Shown here: positions 1 to 8,409 of the stretch, one piece after another
Position numbering within the stretch: the stretch's first letter is position 1
How the letters are laid out: each line of letters opens with the position of its first letter
Assembly: GCA_964427505.1 (NCBI GenBank)
Contig: CAYRUO010000006.1
Location: 82,207 to 146,206, forward strand
Length of the DNA: 64,000 nucleotides
From: Thermanaerothrix sp034436175
Lineage (GTDB): Bacteria; Chloroflexota; Anaerolineae; Anaerolineales; Anaerolineaceae
Reading direction: 5' to 3'
Position numbers and translations under genes: made by a program
The notes under the pieces: generated by a model
Databases searched by the model: none
Told to the model about the DNA's origin: nothing
Seen by the model: only the letters and a program-made list of their open reading frames with translations

Positions 1-950
1 TTGATACGGATCCGGGCATTGACGATGCGATGGCCATTTTGCTGGCGTTACGGTCTCCTGAGTTGGAGGTGATTGGCCTGACCAGTGTTTTCGGTAACGC
101 CACCATTGAAGTGACTACGGCTAATGCCTTACGCCTGGTTGAACTAGAGGGAAACAACGCCATTCCCGTGGCGCAAGGGTGCGGGCAACCACTGGTGCTA
201 CCACTGGGTGAAGTAGGTACGTATGTCCATGGTGAGGATGGGTTGGGAAACACCTTTCCACCGCCTCCGAAAGGCAGGCCTTTGCCTCTGCACGCGGCGC
301 AGTTCATCCTTGAAGCACTGCGGCGTTTTCCCGGCGAGGTGACTCTGTTGGCACTTGGGCCATTGACCAACTTGGCGCTGGCGGCGAGCCTGGATCCGGA
401 AGCAGTCGCCTTGGCTCGGCGGGTGGTTATTATGGGCGGTGCGGCAGAAGCGCACGGGAATATCTCACCTGTGGCCGAAGCCAACATTTACAACGATCCT
501 CACGCGGCGGCGATTGTCTTTCGGGCTGGTTGGCCGGTAACCATGGTGGGGCTGGATGTGACGACCCGGGTGGTGATGACCCCAGACTACTGGGATGAGT
601 TGTATCGGGCTGGGAATACGGCGACGGATTTCCTTCGCGCGATAACGCCCTTCTATCAGCAATTTCACGATCAGTTTTACGGCATGGGCGGGGCTACGCA
701 TACACATGATCCGACCGCGGTAGCGTTTCTCTTAGCCCCAGAGTTGTTCGAGACGCATCATCTACCGGTTTACGTCGAGACTCAGGGGCGGTGCATGGGG
801 CAAACCGTGGTGGACTGGTATGGTCAATGGAAGGACTTGCCCCGTATTGATGTTTGCTTGGGTGTAGATGCAGACAGTGTTCTTAATCTTATTCGCGAGC
901 GGTTGACAAAACCGGTTGAGGAACCTGGGGATGAGACGACTATGGATTGA
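1..950 (+). CDS. Nucleoside hydrolase, 5' end cut by window edge
   Basis: Inosine/uridine-preferring nucleoside hydrolase family, which splits ribonucleosides into base and ribose in the cytoplasm. The reading frame is open from base 3 and already starts inside the calcium-binding motif DTDPGIDDA, so only a few N-terminal residues are missing. GPLTNLAL lies near the middle, and THTHDPTAVAFL near the C-terminus supplies the His-Asp pair that family members use for metal binding and leaving-group activation. About 315 residues are visible, normal for the family. The next gene begins inside its 3' end, so the two are translationally coupled. Base specificity cannot be read from sequence. Confidence 0.9.
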   Translation, partial: DTDPGIDDAMAILLALRSPELEVIGLTSVFGNATIEVTTANALRLVELEGNNAIPVAQGCGQPLVLPLGEVGTYVHGEDGLGNTFPPPPKGRPLPLHAAQFILEALRRFPGEVTLLALGPLTNLALAASLDPEAVALARRVVIMGGAAEAHGNISPVAEANIYNDPHAAAIVFRAGWPVTMVGLDVTTRVVMTPDYWDELYRAGNTATDFLRAITPFYQQFHDQFYGMGGATHTHDPTAVAFLLAPELFETHHLPVYVETQGRCMGQTVVDWYGQWKDLPRIDVCLGVDADSVLNLIRERLTKPVEEPGDETTMD

Positions 951-1863
951 TACCGATACGGCATCAGATGATGCCGTAGCCATTCTGATGGCCCTACGTT
1001 GGCCTGAGGTATACGTTGAAGGAATCAGCATTGTTGCCGGCAACGTGCCGGTGGGGCTGGGAAGTCGTAACGCGCGCTACACGGTGGAACTTTGCGGCGC
1101 GGAGACCCCGGTTTATGAGGGCGCTTCGCGACCTTTGCTAAGAGAGCCGGTATGGGCTTATTTTTTCCATGGGACCGATGGCATGGGGGAGATGAATTAT
1201 CCTCCACCTCGGCGTGAACCTGCTTCTAAGCATGGTGTGTTGGCAATGGTCGAGGCCTTTCGTCAATTTCCGGGAGAGGTCACATTGGTCACGTTGGGGC
1301 CCTTGACCAACCTGGCTTTAGCCCTCAGACTGGCCCCCGATATTGTTCCTCTTATCCCTCATGTTTACATTATGGGGGGTGCAGCGGCAACCTTGGGTAA
1401 CATCACCCCCGCGGCAGAATACAACATTTGGATAGATCCTGAGGCGGCTAAGACTGTTTTCCATTCTGGCCTACCGATCACCATGGTGGGATGGGAATTG
1501 TGCCGGGGCGAGGCTAATCTCAACGATGAGGATATGGCTGCATTACGAGCGCTGAGAAATCCTTTAGCGGATTTTGTTCTGGAGTGCAATCGCCAAGCCC
1601 TGCGGGCCAACCGAGAGTGGCTGCATGATCCGGGGTTGCCGTTGCCGGATCCGGTGGCGATGGCGGTCGCCCTTGATCCTGAGGTGGTGAAACGGGCTTC
1701 GATGCATTACGTAACGGTTGAGATAGCCAGTGATCTAACCCGTGGCATGACCGTGGTGGATGAACGGGGCGTGTTAAATCAGCCGCCCAACGTGCGGGTG
1801 GTCTGGGCGATCCATGTGCCGCGGTGGAAAGAGGATCTGTTTAAGGTAGTGCAGGTAGCATGA
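931..1863 (+). CDS. Nucleoside hydrolase paralogue with altered His site
   Basis: Second inosine/uridine-preferring nucleoside hydrolase family protein, 310 residues. The N-terminus has the metal-binding motif in the variant form DTDTASDDA, followed by GPLTNLAL and NIWIDPEA. I chose ATG 931 over an upstream TTG at 916 because GAGG lies nine bases before it. The gene overlaps the previous one by 20 bases and the next by ATGA. The C-terminal HDP motif of typical members reads PDPVAMA here, so the usual catalytic histidine seems replaced by proline. That suggests a different substrate or leaving-group mechanism than its neighbour. The family call is firm, the specificity is not. Confidence 0.88.
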   Translation: MRRLWIDTDTASDDAVAILMALRWPEVYVEGISIVAGNVPVGLGSRNARYTVELCGAETPVYEGASRPLLREPVWAYFFHGTDGMGEMNYPPPRREPASKHGVLAMVEAFRQFPGEVTLVTLGPLTNLALALRLAPDIVPLIPHVYIMGGAAATLGNITPAAEYNIWIDPEAAKTVFHSGLPITMVGWELCRGEANLNDEDMAALRALRNPLADFVLECNRQALRANREWLHDPGLPLPDPVAMAVALDPEVVKRASMHYVTVEIASDLTRGMTVVDERGVLNQPPNVRVVWAIHVPRWKEDLFKVVQVA

Positions 1864-2780
1864 CACGGACGCACCGTTATGATTTGCTCTGCCTAGGCGG
1901 GGCCGCGGTGGATTGGATTCTCCGAGTGCCGCGCTTGCCCCAGCCGGACGAAAAACTGGTCGCGAAATTTGCGGGCCGGGTGGCCGGCGGTTTGGTGGCA
2001 AACACGGCGTGTGCAGCGGCAAGGTTGGGTTTACGCGTGGCTTGGAGTGGTGTTATCGGTGGCGATGAAGGGGGGCAGATTTTACGCCAAAGTTTTGAGG
2101 ACTTTGGTGTGGAGGTGGTGAATGTTGAACCCGCGCCGGATATGTTTAGCGACTTTACAGTGATCCTGCTTGAGCCTTCGGGCCGGCGCACCATTCTCGT
2201 TGTCAGTCCCGGTGAACGTCCACCTTCACTAGGCGAAACATGCCTCGAGGTTTTGGAGCGCACGCGCTTAGTCTATACCGTGCCCTGGACGGCCACGTGG
2301 TTAAGGGAAGTTGCCCGTGCTTGCCAACAGGTGGATATTCCATTGGCACTGGATGTGGAACCTAATAGCATTAGCACTGTGATCGGAGAGGTGATCCCTT
2401 CCAGTTTGCGTTTGCTCTTCGTTACCCAAGGTACTTTGGAGACCCTGGATCATGCCGATGACACTGTTAGGGATTGGCTTGAGGCTGGGGTAGAACAAGT
2501 CGTGATCACACGGGGTAGCGAAGGGGCTGTGGTTGTGACCCGTGAGGGGAAGTTTGAGACCTCGGCGTTCCGTGTGCTGGTGGTGGATACGACCGGTGCG
2601 GGGGATTGCTTCCATGCGGCCTACATGGCGGCATGGCTGTGGGGGTGGCCACCGGAGCAAGCCGTGCGCTTTGCCAACGCGGCGGCAGCGCTTTCGGTGC
2701 AGCACTTAGGCGCGCGAGGCGGATTGCCGACTTTTCAAGATGTTATGGCGTTTCTGGCGCAAAAGGGGGAGGCGTTATGA
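1860..2780 (+). CDS. PfkB-family carbohydrate/nucleoside kinase
   Basis: Ribokinase/PfkB superfamily kinase, 306 residues, transferring phosphate from ATP to a sugar or nucleoside. The N-terminal glycine-rich substrate segment (GGLVANTACAAARLG) and the C-terminal signature DTTGAGDCF near residue 240, including the catalytic aspartate of GAGD, are both intact. It overlaps its neighbours by ATGA on both sides, so it is part of the nucleoside hydrolase operon. A reasonable inference is that it phosphorylates the ribose released by the hydrolases, or a nucleoside directly. Ribokinase, nucleoside kinase and fructokinase functions cannot be separated by eye. Confidence 0.88.
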   Translation: MTRTHRYDLLCLGGAAVDWILRVPRLPQPDEKLVAKFAGRVAGGLVANTACAAARLGLRVAWSGVIGGDEGGQILRQSFEDFGVEVVNVEPAPDMFSDFTVILLEPSGRRTILVVSPGERPPSLGETCLEVLERTRLVYTVPWTATWLREVARACQQVDIPLALDVEPNSISTVIGEVIPSSLRLLFVTQGTLETLDHADDTVRDWLEAGVEQVVITRGSEGAVVVTREGKFETSAFRVLVVDTTGAGDCFHAAYMAAWLWGWPPEQAVRFANAAAALSVQHLGARGGLPTFQDVMAFLAQKGEAL

Positions 2781-3703
2781 TTGATTTTGTGGCGTTTAAC
2801 TTGATTTTGGATGATATCGTCTTCCCGGATGGGCGGACGGCGATGGGAGAGTTGGGAGGCGGCGGGGCACAAACTGCATTAGGAATGCGCTTATGGTCGG
2901 ATTCTGTGGGTTTGGTGGCTAGCGTTGGACCCGATTTTCCTGTCACTTGGTGGGAATGGCTGGAAGCGTGGGGGATTGATACCCAAGGTGTTCGAAAAGA
3001 AGACGCGCCTTCTCTGCGGGCATGGCAACTTTTAGAGCCTGATGGGCGTCGAACGCAAATTTGGCGCGTTCCCCAAGAGGCACTTGCCACTCACCTGGCG
3101 CGTCGGTTGGAGTGGTTACCGGTTTCCTACCGCCAGGCGCGTGGCTATCATTTGGGTGTGCATCCGTTGGAGGAAAAGGGCGATTTTATCAAGGAGTTGC
3201 GTAATCTGGGCGGAAAAATCAGCCTGGAACCGTTCAAGCCCGCCGACCACTTACCGGACCCAAAGGCATTACAACGGTTGGTTTCGCTGGCGGATATTTT
3301 CTCGCCTAATTTGGAAGAAGCGATATCTCTGGTCGGTCCAGGTGAACCCTCAGATCTGGTGGTGCGCCTTTTGGATGCCGGAGCGCCGATTGTGGCCTTG
3401 CGCATGGGTGCCCAGGGGGCACTGATCGGGCAACAAGGGTTGGATCATCTGATCTTTGTGCCACCTGTCCCGGTCGAGGTAGTAGATCCGATTGGTGCAG
3501 GCAATGCCTTTTGCGGTGGTTTTTTGGTGGGATGGGTAGAATCGGGTGACTTGGTTGAAGCCGGATTGCGCGGTGCGGTTTCGGCTTCATTTTTAGTTAC
3601 CCAAGTGGGTTTACCGCGCATAGGATTGGCAGTGGCGCTTCAAGTGGCTCAGGAACGATTGCAACGACTGCGCCATCAGGTAACAACCTTACCCCTGGGG
3701 TAA
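2777..3703 (+). CDS. PfkB-like protein with GAGN in place of GAGD
   Basis: PfkB-fold protein of 308 residues. ATG 2777 is chosen because it overlaps the upstream stop as ATGA and follows a purine-rich AAAAGGGGGAGG; the frame also extends upstream inside the previous gene. The N-terminus LILDDIVFPDG followed by a glycine-rich GELGGGGAQTALGMRLW differs from ordinary ribokinases and recalls the fungal Mak32-like branch (by memory). The C-terminal signature reads DPIGAGNAFCGGF: the catalytic aspartate of GAGD is asparagine. It may be a kinase with another mechanism, a phosphosugar-binding pseudokinase, or a different enzyme on the same fold. A paralogue with the same change lies at 5719-6615. Confidence 0.8.
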   Translation: MIDFVAFNLILDDIVFPDGRTAMGELGGGGAQTALGMRLWSDSVGLVASVGPDFPVTWWEWLEAWGIDTQGVRKEDAPSLRAWQLLEPDGRRTQIWRVPQEALATHLARRLEWLPVSYRQARGYHLGVHPLEEKGDFIKELRNLGGKISLEPFKPADHLPDPKALQRLVSLADIFSPNLEEAISLVGPGEPSDLVVRLLDAGAPIVALRMGAQGALIGQQGLDHLIFVPPVPVEVVDPIGAGNAFCGGFLVGWVESGDLVEAGLRGAVSASFLVTQVGLPRIGLAVALQVAQERLQRLRHQVTTLPLG

Positions 3704-3731
3704 GCACATTCATCGTTATAAGGAGGACGTA

Positions 3732-4880
3732 ATGAACACAATGCTGGCTCAAATCAAGAGTTTGCCAAAATTGGCGGACGAGATTTATCCCTACTTGAAC
3801 GAGACGGTACGCCAGGTCTTTGATCATGAATTATGTCTATCGGTCAAACGCCTCTTTTTGGTTGGATGTGGGGATTCTCATCACGTGGCGCTTAACACTG
3901 AATATGCGTTTGAAGCCCTGGCGGGATTACCAACCGAACCGATGACAGCGATGCAATATGCACGCTATGGGGCAGGATTCATGCCCTCAACCGGGCCGTT
4001 GACCAACCTTCTGATCGGGATTTCGGTCTCCGGAGCCGTAGCGCGCACCGCCGAAGCTCTCAGAATGGGGCGGCAGTTGGGGGCTGTAACGATAGCCCTG
4101 ACAGCTACCGAGGGCAGCCGGGTGACCCAGGAAGCGGAACGCACCTTCTTGGCGGCGGCAACGCCATTCGATGAACCGCCGGGAACGGCAACGCCTGGCG
4201 TGCGGTCGTTTTTCGTCAATCAGTTGGCATTGTTGTTAAGCGCGGTGCGGTTTGGGGAAGTGCGCGGGCGGCTTACCCTGAGCGAAGCCGAGAACTGGCG
4301 GGCGCAAATCCGCAACCTGAGCGAAACCGTCGCCTGGACGATTGAGCAGTCCGAACCTCATGCGCGAGAGCTGGCTGAGGCTTGGAAAGATGCCAGTGAG
4401 TTTGTCTTTGTAGGTAGTGGACCGAATTTCGGCACGGCATTATTCTCGGCAGCCAAGATTTTGGAAGCATCGGGTGATTCGGCTCTTGGGCAAGATACCG
4501 AAGAATGGGGACATTTGCAGTACTTTGCGCGCGCCGTAGAAACCCCAACCTTCTTTATTACGGCCTGCGGTCGCGACTATTCGCGCACGGTGGAAGCGGC
4601 TACGGCGGCGAAGACCATTGGGCGGCGCGTTGTGGCAATAGCGCCGAATAAGGCGGCGGAGTTGGTGGGTCTCTCACAGCGTCATCTCCCTATTGCCGAG
4701 GTCCCCGAATTGCTCTCTCCGGTGGTGGCAGCCATTCCCGGCGAATTGGTGGCTGCCTATCGGTCTGAGGTGATTGGAGAACCCTTCTTCCGCGGTTTTG
4801 GAGGTGGGCGCAGTATCGAGGGAGGTGGTGGGATCAGTCGCATTCGCACCAGTGATACGTGGGAGGTCTGGCAACCATGA
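3732..4880 (+). CDS. Double-SIS-domain sugar isomerase/deaminase-like protein
   Basis: Cytoplasmic protein of 382 residues with two SIS (sugar isomerase) domains, the architecture of the GlmS isomerase half, AgaS and FrlB. The first domain carries FLVGCGDSHHVAL and the phosphate-binding segment ISVSGAVARTAE; the second begins at FVFVGSGPNFGTA. No glutamine amidotransferase domain is present, so it is not a full glucosamine-6-phosphate synthase. The start has an AAGGAGGA ribosome-binding site a few bases upstream. Placed between two GAGN PfkB proteins and overlapping the BtpA gene, it probably handles a phosphorylated (amino)sugar made from the operon's substrates. The substrate is unknown. 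Confidence 0.8.
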   Translation: MNTMLAQIKSLPKLADEIYPYLNETVRQVFDHELCLSVKRLFLVGCGDSHHVALNTEYAFEALAGLPTEPMTAMQYARYGAGFMPSTGPLTNLLIGISVSGAVARTAEALRMGRQLGAVTIALTATEGSRVTQEAERTFLAAATPFDEPPGTATPGVRSFFVNQLALLLSAVRFGEVRGRLTLSEAENWRAQIRNLSETVAWTIEQSEPHARELAEAWKDASEFVFVGSGPNFGTALFSAAKILEASGDSALGQDTEEWGHLQYFARAVETPTFFITACGRDYSRTVEAATAAKTIGRRVVAIAPNKAAELVGLSQRHLPIAEVPELLSPVVAAIPGELVAAYRSEVIGEPFFRGFGGGRSIEGGGGISRIRTSDTWEVWQP

Positions 4881-5704
4881 GAAAACGACTACCCTTTAGT
4901 GCTGATCCGCCTCGGGTGATTGCGGCTTTGCATTTACCGCCCCATCCGGCCTCGCGTCATCCTATGGCGCGTTCTGTATCGCAAATGGTGGATTTCGCCT
5001 TGCGCAACGCTGAGCGTGCCGTTGAAGCGGGGATTCCGGCGCTGTATATTCAGGATGTTGCCGATACGCCGGTTGCGCCTCAGGTACAACCCCATACCAT
5101 CGCCACACTTGCGGTGGTGGGGGCGGCCGTACGGCGTGCTTTTCCCGATCTTATCCTTGGGGTATGTCTGATGAGCCACGGCGCGCGTGAGCCGCTGGCG
5201 ATTGCGCAAGCCATTGGCGCCCAGTTTGTGCGCCTCAAGGTTTACGTCGGGGCAATGGTCAAGGCCGAGGGAATTCTCCAGGGGTGTGCTTATGAGGCCA
5301 TTCAATATCGAGCACAATTGGGAGCCGACGAGATCGCGATTTTGGCCGATGTGTATGACCGAACGGGCGAGCCTCTGGGGCGCTTGCCTTTGGTCGAAGA
5401 GGCGCGTCAGGCGGCGGTGTTTGGCCGGGCGGATGGGTTGGTGTTGACCGGGCTTTCTTTTGAAGAGTCCCTAGAGATGCTGGGGCAGGTGCGGGCGGCA
5501 AACCTGGGCGTTCCCTTATATTTAGGGGGTGGGGCGAATGCCACCAATGTTAGCCAAGCCCTCCAAGTGGCGGATGGGATCATTGTGAGCAGCGCGTTCA
5601 AATCGCGCCAGGGGTGGACGCGTGAGGCGCTCTTAGACGAATGGGAACCTGAACGCATTCGGACCTTTATGGAAGCGGTCCAAAAGGCAGGTTTGCGAGG
5701 TTAA
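4877..5704 (+). CDS. BtpA/SgcQ-family TIM-barrel protein
   Basis: BtpA/SgcQ family protein of 275 residues. The family has a predicted TIM-barrel fold and includes cyanobacterial BtpA, linked to photosystem I, and enterobacterial SgcQ in a sugar operon. Visible landmarks are VIAALHLPPHPASR at the start, GIPALYIQDVADTP, and the late LYLGGGANATNV and DGIIVSSAFKS segments typical of a phosphate-binding barrel end. ATG 4877 is preferred because it overlaps the SIS stop as ATGA and follows GGAGG by ten bases. The catabolic operon context favours an SgcQ-like sugar role. Its reaction is not established. Confidence 0.8.
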   Translation: MRKRLPFSADPPRVIAALHLPPHPASRHPMARSVSQMVDFALRNAERAVEAGIPALYIQDVADTPVAPQVQPHTIATLAVVGAAVRRAFPDLILGVCLMSHGAREPLAIAQAIGAQFVRLKVYVGAMVKAEGILQGCAYEAIQYRAQLGADEIAILADVYDRTGEPLGRLPLVEEARQAAVFGRADGLVLTGLSFEESLEMLGQVRAANLGVPLYLGGGANATNVSQALQVADGIIVSSAFKSRQGWTREALLDEWEPERIRTFMEAVQKAGLRG

Positions 5705-5718
5705 GTGCGGGTTGGGGT

Positions 5719-6615
5719 ATGTTTCTTTCTATCGGCGTGGTTATCCTCGACGATATCGTTCTCCCTGACGGCCAAACTCAAATGGGTGTCCTTGGGGGTG
5801 GGGCCACCCATGCCGCTATGGGGATGCGGTTATGGGAGGATCAGGTGGGCTTATTGGTGATCTTGGGAGAGAGTTTTCCGCTGGATCTAAAAGCGCAGTT
5901 AGCGCAGACGTTCGTCCCTGCGGGGTTGCTTTCACGACCGTATCCCACACTGCGTGCCTGGCAGTTGTTTGAGATGGATGGTACCCGCCACGAAATTTTT
6001 CGGGTGGATCCGCAATGGGTGCGACGTAGTGTTCCCTTGCCGCAGGATTGGCCATCCGAGTTTCGAAAGGTGGAAGGCGTTCATCTACATTGTGCTCCGG
6101 AGGACGTGCCGCGTTGGGCGTCTTTCCTGCGGTCGCAGGGTGAAGTGATCCTGCTGTGGGAGCCCTGGGATTCCTTCTGTGTTCCCCAAAATCGGGAGCA
6201 GTTTGCCGAGTATTTGACCTGGGTGGATATTGTTTCACCTAATCTGGGGGAGGCGCGTGCATTAACCGGCCAGCGTGAGCCGCAAGAGGTGATGATGGCT
6301 TTGTTAACCATGGGGGCTAAAGTTGTAGCGCTGCGCATGGGTGAACAGGGGAGTTTGGTGGGACAATTGGGGGGTGAGGTGCTCGCTATTCCTGCTATTG
6401 CCCCAGGGCATATTGTGGATGTCACGGGAGCAGGCAATGCCTACTGTGGGGGATTTGTAGTCGGGTGGGTGCGTTTTCACGATCTCTATCGCGCTGGCTT
6501 GATGGGGGCAATTTCCGCTTCTATGGCTTTGGAACAGTTTGGAGCCGTTTATGATTGGCGAAGCGCCCGCCCTCGTGCGCATAAACTGATAGAACAGTTT
6601 TTGATCTCATCGTAA
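5719..6615 (+). CDS. PfkB-like protein with GAGN motif, paralogue of 2777-3703
   Basis: PfkB-fold protein of 298 residues, clearly paralogous to 2777-3703: it shares the N-terminal ILDDIVLPDG, the glycine-rich GVLGGGATHAAMGMRLW, the central NLGEA segment and the C-terminal DVTGAGNAYCGGF. As in the paralogue, the catalytic aspartate of GAGD is asparagine. It starts 14 bases after the BtpA gene, with only a weak GGTTGGGG ribosome-binding site, and is the last gene before a strong hairpin. Two copies of the same altered protein flanking the SIS and BtpA genes suggest a heterodimer or two substrate specificities in one pathway. Confidence 0.8.
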   Translation: MFLSIGVVILDDIVLPDGQTQMGVLGGGATHAAMGMRLWEDQVGLLVILGESFPLDLKAQLAQTFVPAGLLSRPYPTLRAWQLFEMDGTRHEIFRVDPQWVRRSVPLPQDWPSEFRKVEGVHLHCAPEDVPRWASFLRSQGEVILLWEPWDSFCVPQNREQFAEYLTWVDIVSPNLGEARALTGQREPQEVMMALLTMGAKVVALRMGEQGSLVGQLGGEVLAIPAIAPGHIVDVTGAGNAYCGGFVVGWVRFHDLYRAGLMGAISASMALEQFGAVYDWRSARPRAHKLIEQFLISS

Positions 6616-6623
6616 GGAAGAAA

Positions 6624-6660
6624 GGGCTCAGGGGTGCTCTAAATGGGCACGCCTGAGCCC
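6624..6660. terminator. Hairpin between convergent operons
   Basis: A 14-base-pair stem with one mismatch (GGGCTCAGGGGTGC against GCACGCCTGAGCCC) lies between the end of the nucleoside hydrolase operon and the end of osmC. There is no clean T-run on either side, so it may act as a bidirectional transcript end or 3' stabiliser. A smaller seven-pair stem (6673-6695) overlaps the osmC stop. Confidence 0.6.
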
Positions 6661-6681
6661 GGGTTAGCGTTAAAGCCGCGG

Positions 6682-7110
6682 TTAAGATGCGGCTTCGTTT
6701 AACGTAATCTTGCGGGTGAAATTGACACACCCGCGCATAGTGGCAATAGCGGAGCAATATTTGGTTTCTGAAAGTTCAACGGCCCGCTCTACGGCGGCGG
6801 GGTCAATATTGTGCCCCGTTACCACATACTCAATTTCGACATCGGTGATGCGTTTGGGATGTTCAGGTGCGCGTTGTGCCGTCACCTTGACCTCAAACGC
6901 CGTGACGGCTTGCCTTTTCTTCTGCAGAATAGAAATCACATCCATCGCCGTGCAGCCTGCAATCCCAATCGCGACTAATTCCATCGGGCGTAACCCCGAA
7001 TCACTTCCACCGACAGCAGGATCGCTATCCAAGTCAACCGTGAATCCGGAATTTGCCGTTCCGGTGAAGGCTAAGCCACTCTTCCAGATAACCTTTGCGT
7101 CTAAGGTCAT
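6682..7110 (-). CDS. OsmC/Ohr-family peroxidase
   Basis: OsmC/Ohr family protein of 142 residues, a thiol-dependent peroxidase family that reduces organic hydroperoxides. The two family cysteines are present: IAGCTAMDV near residue 53 and ETKYCSAI near residue 115. GGSDSGLRPMELV matches the usual segment before the first cysteine helix. It lies 24 bases downstream of the disulfide oxidoreductase gene and is probably co-transcribed with it, the ECF sigma factor and the zinc anti-sigma factor. The natural inference is a thiol/oxidative stress operon. OsmC and YhfA-like subgroups were not separated. Confidence 0.88.
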   Translation of the reverse strand: MTLDAKVIWKSGLAFTGTANSGFTVDLDSDPAVGGSDSGLRPMELVAIGIAGCTAMDVISILQKKRQAVTAFEVKVTAQRAPEHPKRITDVEIEYVVTGHNIDPAAVERAVELSETKYCSAIATMRGCVNFTRKITLNEAAS

Positions 7111-7134
7111 GCTCCAAATCCTCCAAGGTGAAGT

Positions 7135-7827
7135 TTAGGCCGGTTGGGCGGCATGCAGAATGGCTTCGAGCAAGTTCTTTTCCGGCACCGCGCCGACAAC
7201 TTCCTCAAAACCGCTCTCATTATTGGCTTTTTGCACCTTGATCACCGTATGAGGCACGCCGGAGACCCCATATTGATCGGCAAGTTGCGGAAACTCCAAG
7301 GCTTCGACCATTTCGGCATCAATGAGGTCGCTTTCCATCGCCATTTGGTGCGCCAGGACGACCGCACGGGGACAATAGGGGCAAGATGGGGTGACAAAAA
7401 CTTGCATCGAGACGGGGTAACGCAGATTCTTAAGGGCTTGGCGCGTTTCGGGCTTTAAGCCGGAGTCCTGACGCGAGACATTTAGAATATCGTTGATGAG
7501 CGAGGTAAATTCATGCCCGGCGGGAATACCAGCATAACGTATGCCGTAATCCAGAACCTCATTTCCGCTCACCCCCAAGATGACAAACCCGGGGGCTTTG
7601 TCCACGCGATGCTTCTGGGCCAATTCTGAGTTGGCGTTGAGGTCATAGGTTTCTACAAGAATCTTTTCAGGTGCAAGTTCTGCCACCTCACCCAATAATT
7701 GGCGCGTGTCCTCGCAGTATTCACAATTGGCCGCTTCATCGCCAAAAAAGATGATCTTTACCGGGTGCTTCAACTCTGTAAAGACCTCGCGTAGTTGAGC
7801 GCGAATATTCTCATCAAGTAATGCCAT
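7135..7827 (-). CDS. Two-domain protein disulfide oxidoreductase (PDO-like)
   Basis: Cytoplasmic thiol-disulfide oxidoreductase of 230 residues built from two thioredoxin/glutaredoxin folds, as in the PDO proteins of thermophiles. Each half has its own active site: NCEYCEDT near residue 36 and SCPYCPRAV near residue 148. A cis-proline segment (GVPHT) follows in the second half. No signal peptide is present. The start has GGAGGTAAG upstream. Alternatives are an AhpF N-terminal-like protein or a glutaredoxin-like reductase partner. Position beside osmC suggests it supplies electrons to the peroxidase or repairs disulfides. Confidence 0.85.
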   Translation of the reverse strand: MALLDENIRAQLREVFTELKHPVKIIFFGDEAANCEYCEDTRQLLGEVAELAPEKILVETYDLNANSELAQKHRVDKAPGFVILGVSGNEVLDYGIRYAGIPAGHEFTSLINDILNVSRQDSGLKPETRQALKNLRYPVSMQVFVTPSCPYCPRAVVLAHQMAMESDLIDAEMVEALEFPQLADQYGVSGVPHTVIKVQKANNESGFEEVVGAVPEKNLLEAILHAAQPA

Positions 7828-7899
7828 TGATTCTTACCTCCATTTATGGTTTGAGATTCGTACGATGAGTAACCCCACCGGGGTTATGTAACTTCGTTA

Positions 7900-8115
7900 T
7901 CAAGTACAGCCTCCTCCCTCTACGTAGTGGCAAACCGGGCAGACAAGGTTCAGCAGACCATCGTAATCCATAATCCCTTGATGGCAACGCGGGCAGGGCT
8001 GGCCGGGTTGTGCCGCTTTGGAGGGCGGTGCATTGTTCTCCTCTTGAATAAGATGAAAAGAAGGCAACGCACCAGGGTTTGCCGACGGTAATGAAGTGGG
8101 TTTCTCAGGTTTCAT
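7900..8115 (-). CDS. Small zinc-ribbon protein
   Basis: Protein of 71 residues with a disordered, proline-rich N-terminal half and a C-terminal zinc ribbon formed by CPRC and CPVC spaced about 18 residues apart. It ends in a glycine-rich tail with one more cysteine. I do not recognise a named family. It lies between the anti-sigma factor and the disulfide oxidoreductase on the same strand, so it may belong to the same redox operon. The start lacks a well-spaced ribosome-binding site. Confidence 0.6.
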   Translation of the reverse strand: MKPEKPTSLPSANPGALPSFHLIQEENNAPPSKAAQPGQPCPRCHQGIMDYDGLLNLVCPVCHYVEGGGCT

Positions 8116-8160
8116 CCTTGAATTAGATGCAGAGTTGTCAAAAAAGTGACAGACTGATCC

Positions 8161-8409
8161 TTATGACTTCAAAAATTCGGTTAGATCAAGACGGCGGAAG
8201 AGACGTTCGCGAACCTCGGCAGGCATGTTTTCATTTTCCCCTACGGTGCGATAAAGGTCAATCGTCTTTTGAAGGGTATTAAGCACAACCCGGCAGTTGG
8301 GACAAGTTCTCAGATGACGTTCGAGTGCTTTGCATAAACGGGGGTCCAAAGTCCCGTCCACATAGTCTGAGAGTTGAGAAAGCAAGGCGCGGCACTTTTT
8401 AGGCGGCAT
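8161..8409 (-). CDS. Zinc-finger anti-sigma factor
   Basis: Short cytoplasmic anti-sigma factor, 82 residues, with the ZAS arrangement: an early cysteine (KKCRALL) and the HLRTCPNC (HxxxCxxC) zinc motif near residue 34. There is no transmembrane segment, so it resembles soluble RsrA-type redox sensors rather than membrane-bound ones. It overlaps the end of the ECF sigma gene by about ten bases, the usual sigma/anti-sigma coupling. Downstream thiol enzymes support release of sigma on oxidation of the zinc site, but that is inference. Confidence 0.85.
   Translation of the reverse strand: MPPKKCRALLSQLSDYVDGTLDPRLCKALERHLRTCPNCRVVLNTLQKTIDLYRTVGENENMPAEVRERLFRRLDLTEFLKS

Noticed and set aside
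6710..7138. 142-residue open frame on the plus strand
   Set aside because: It is the mirror of osmC in another frame, has no ribosome-binding site and no recognisable domain.
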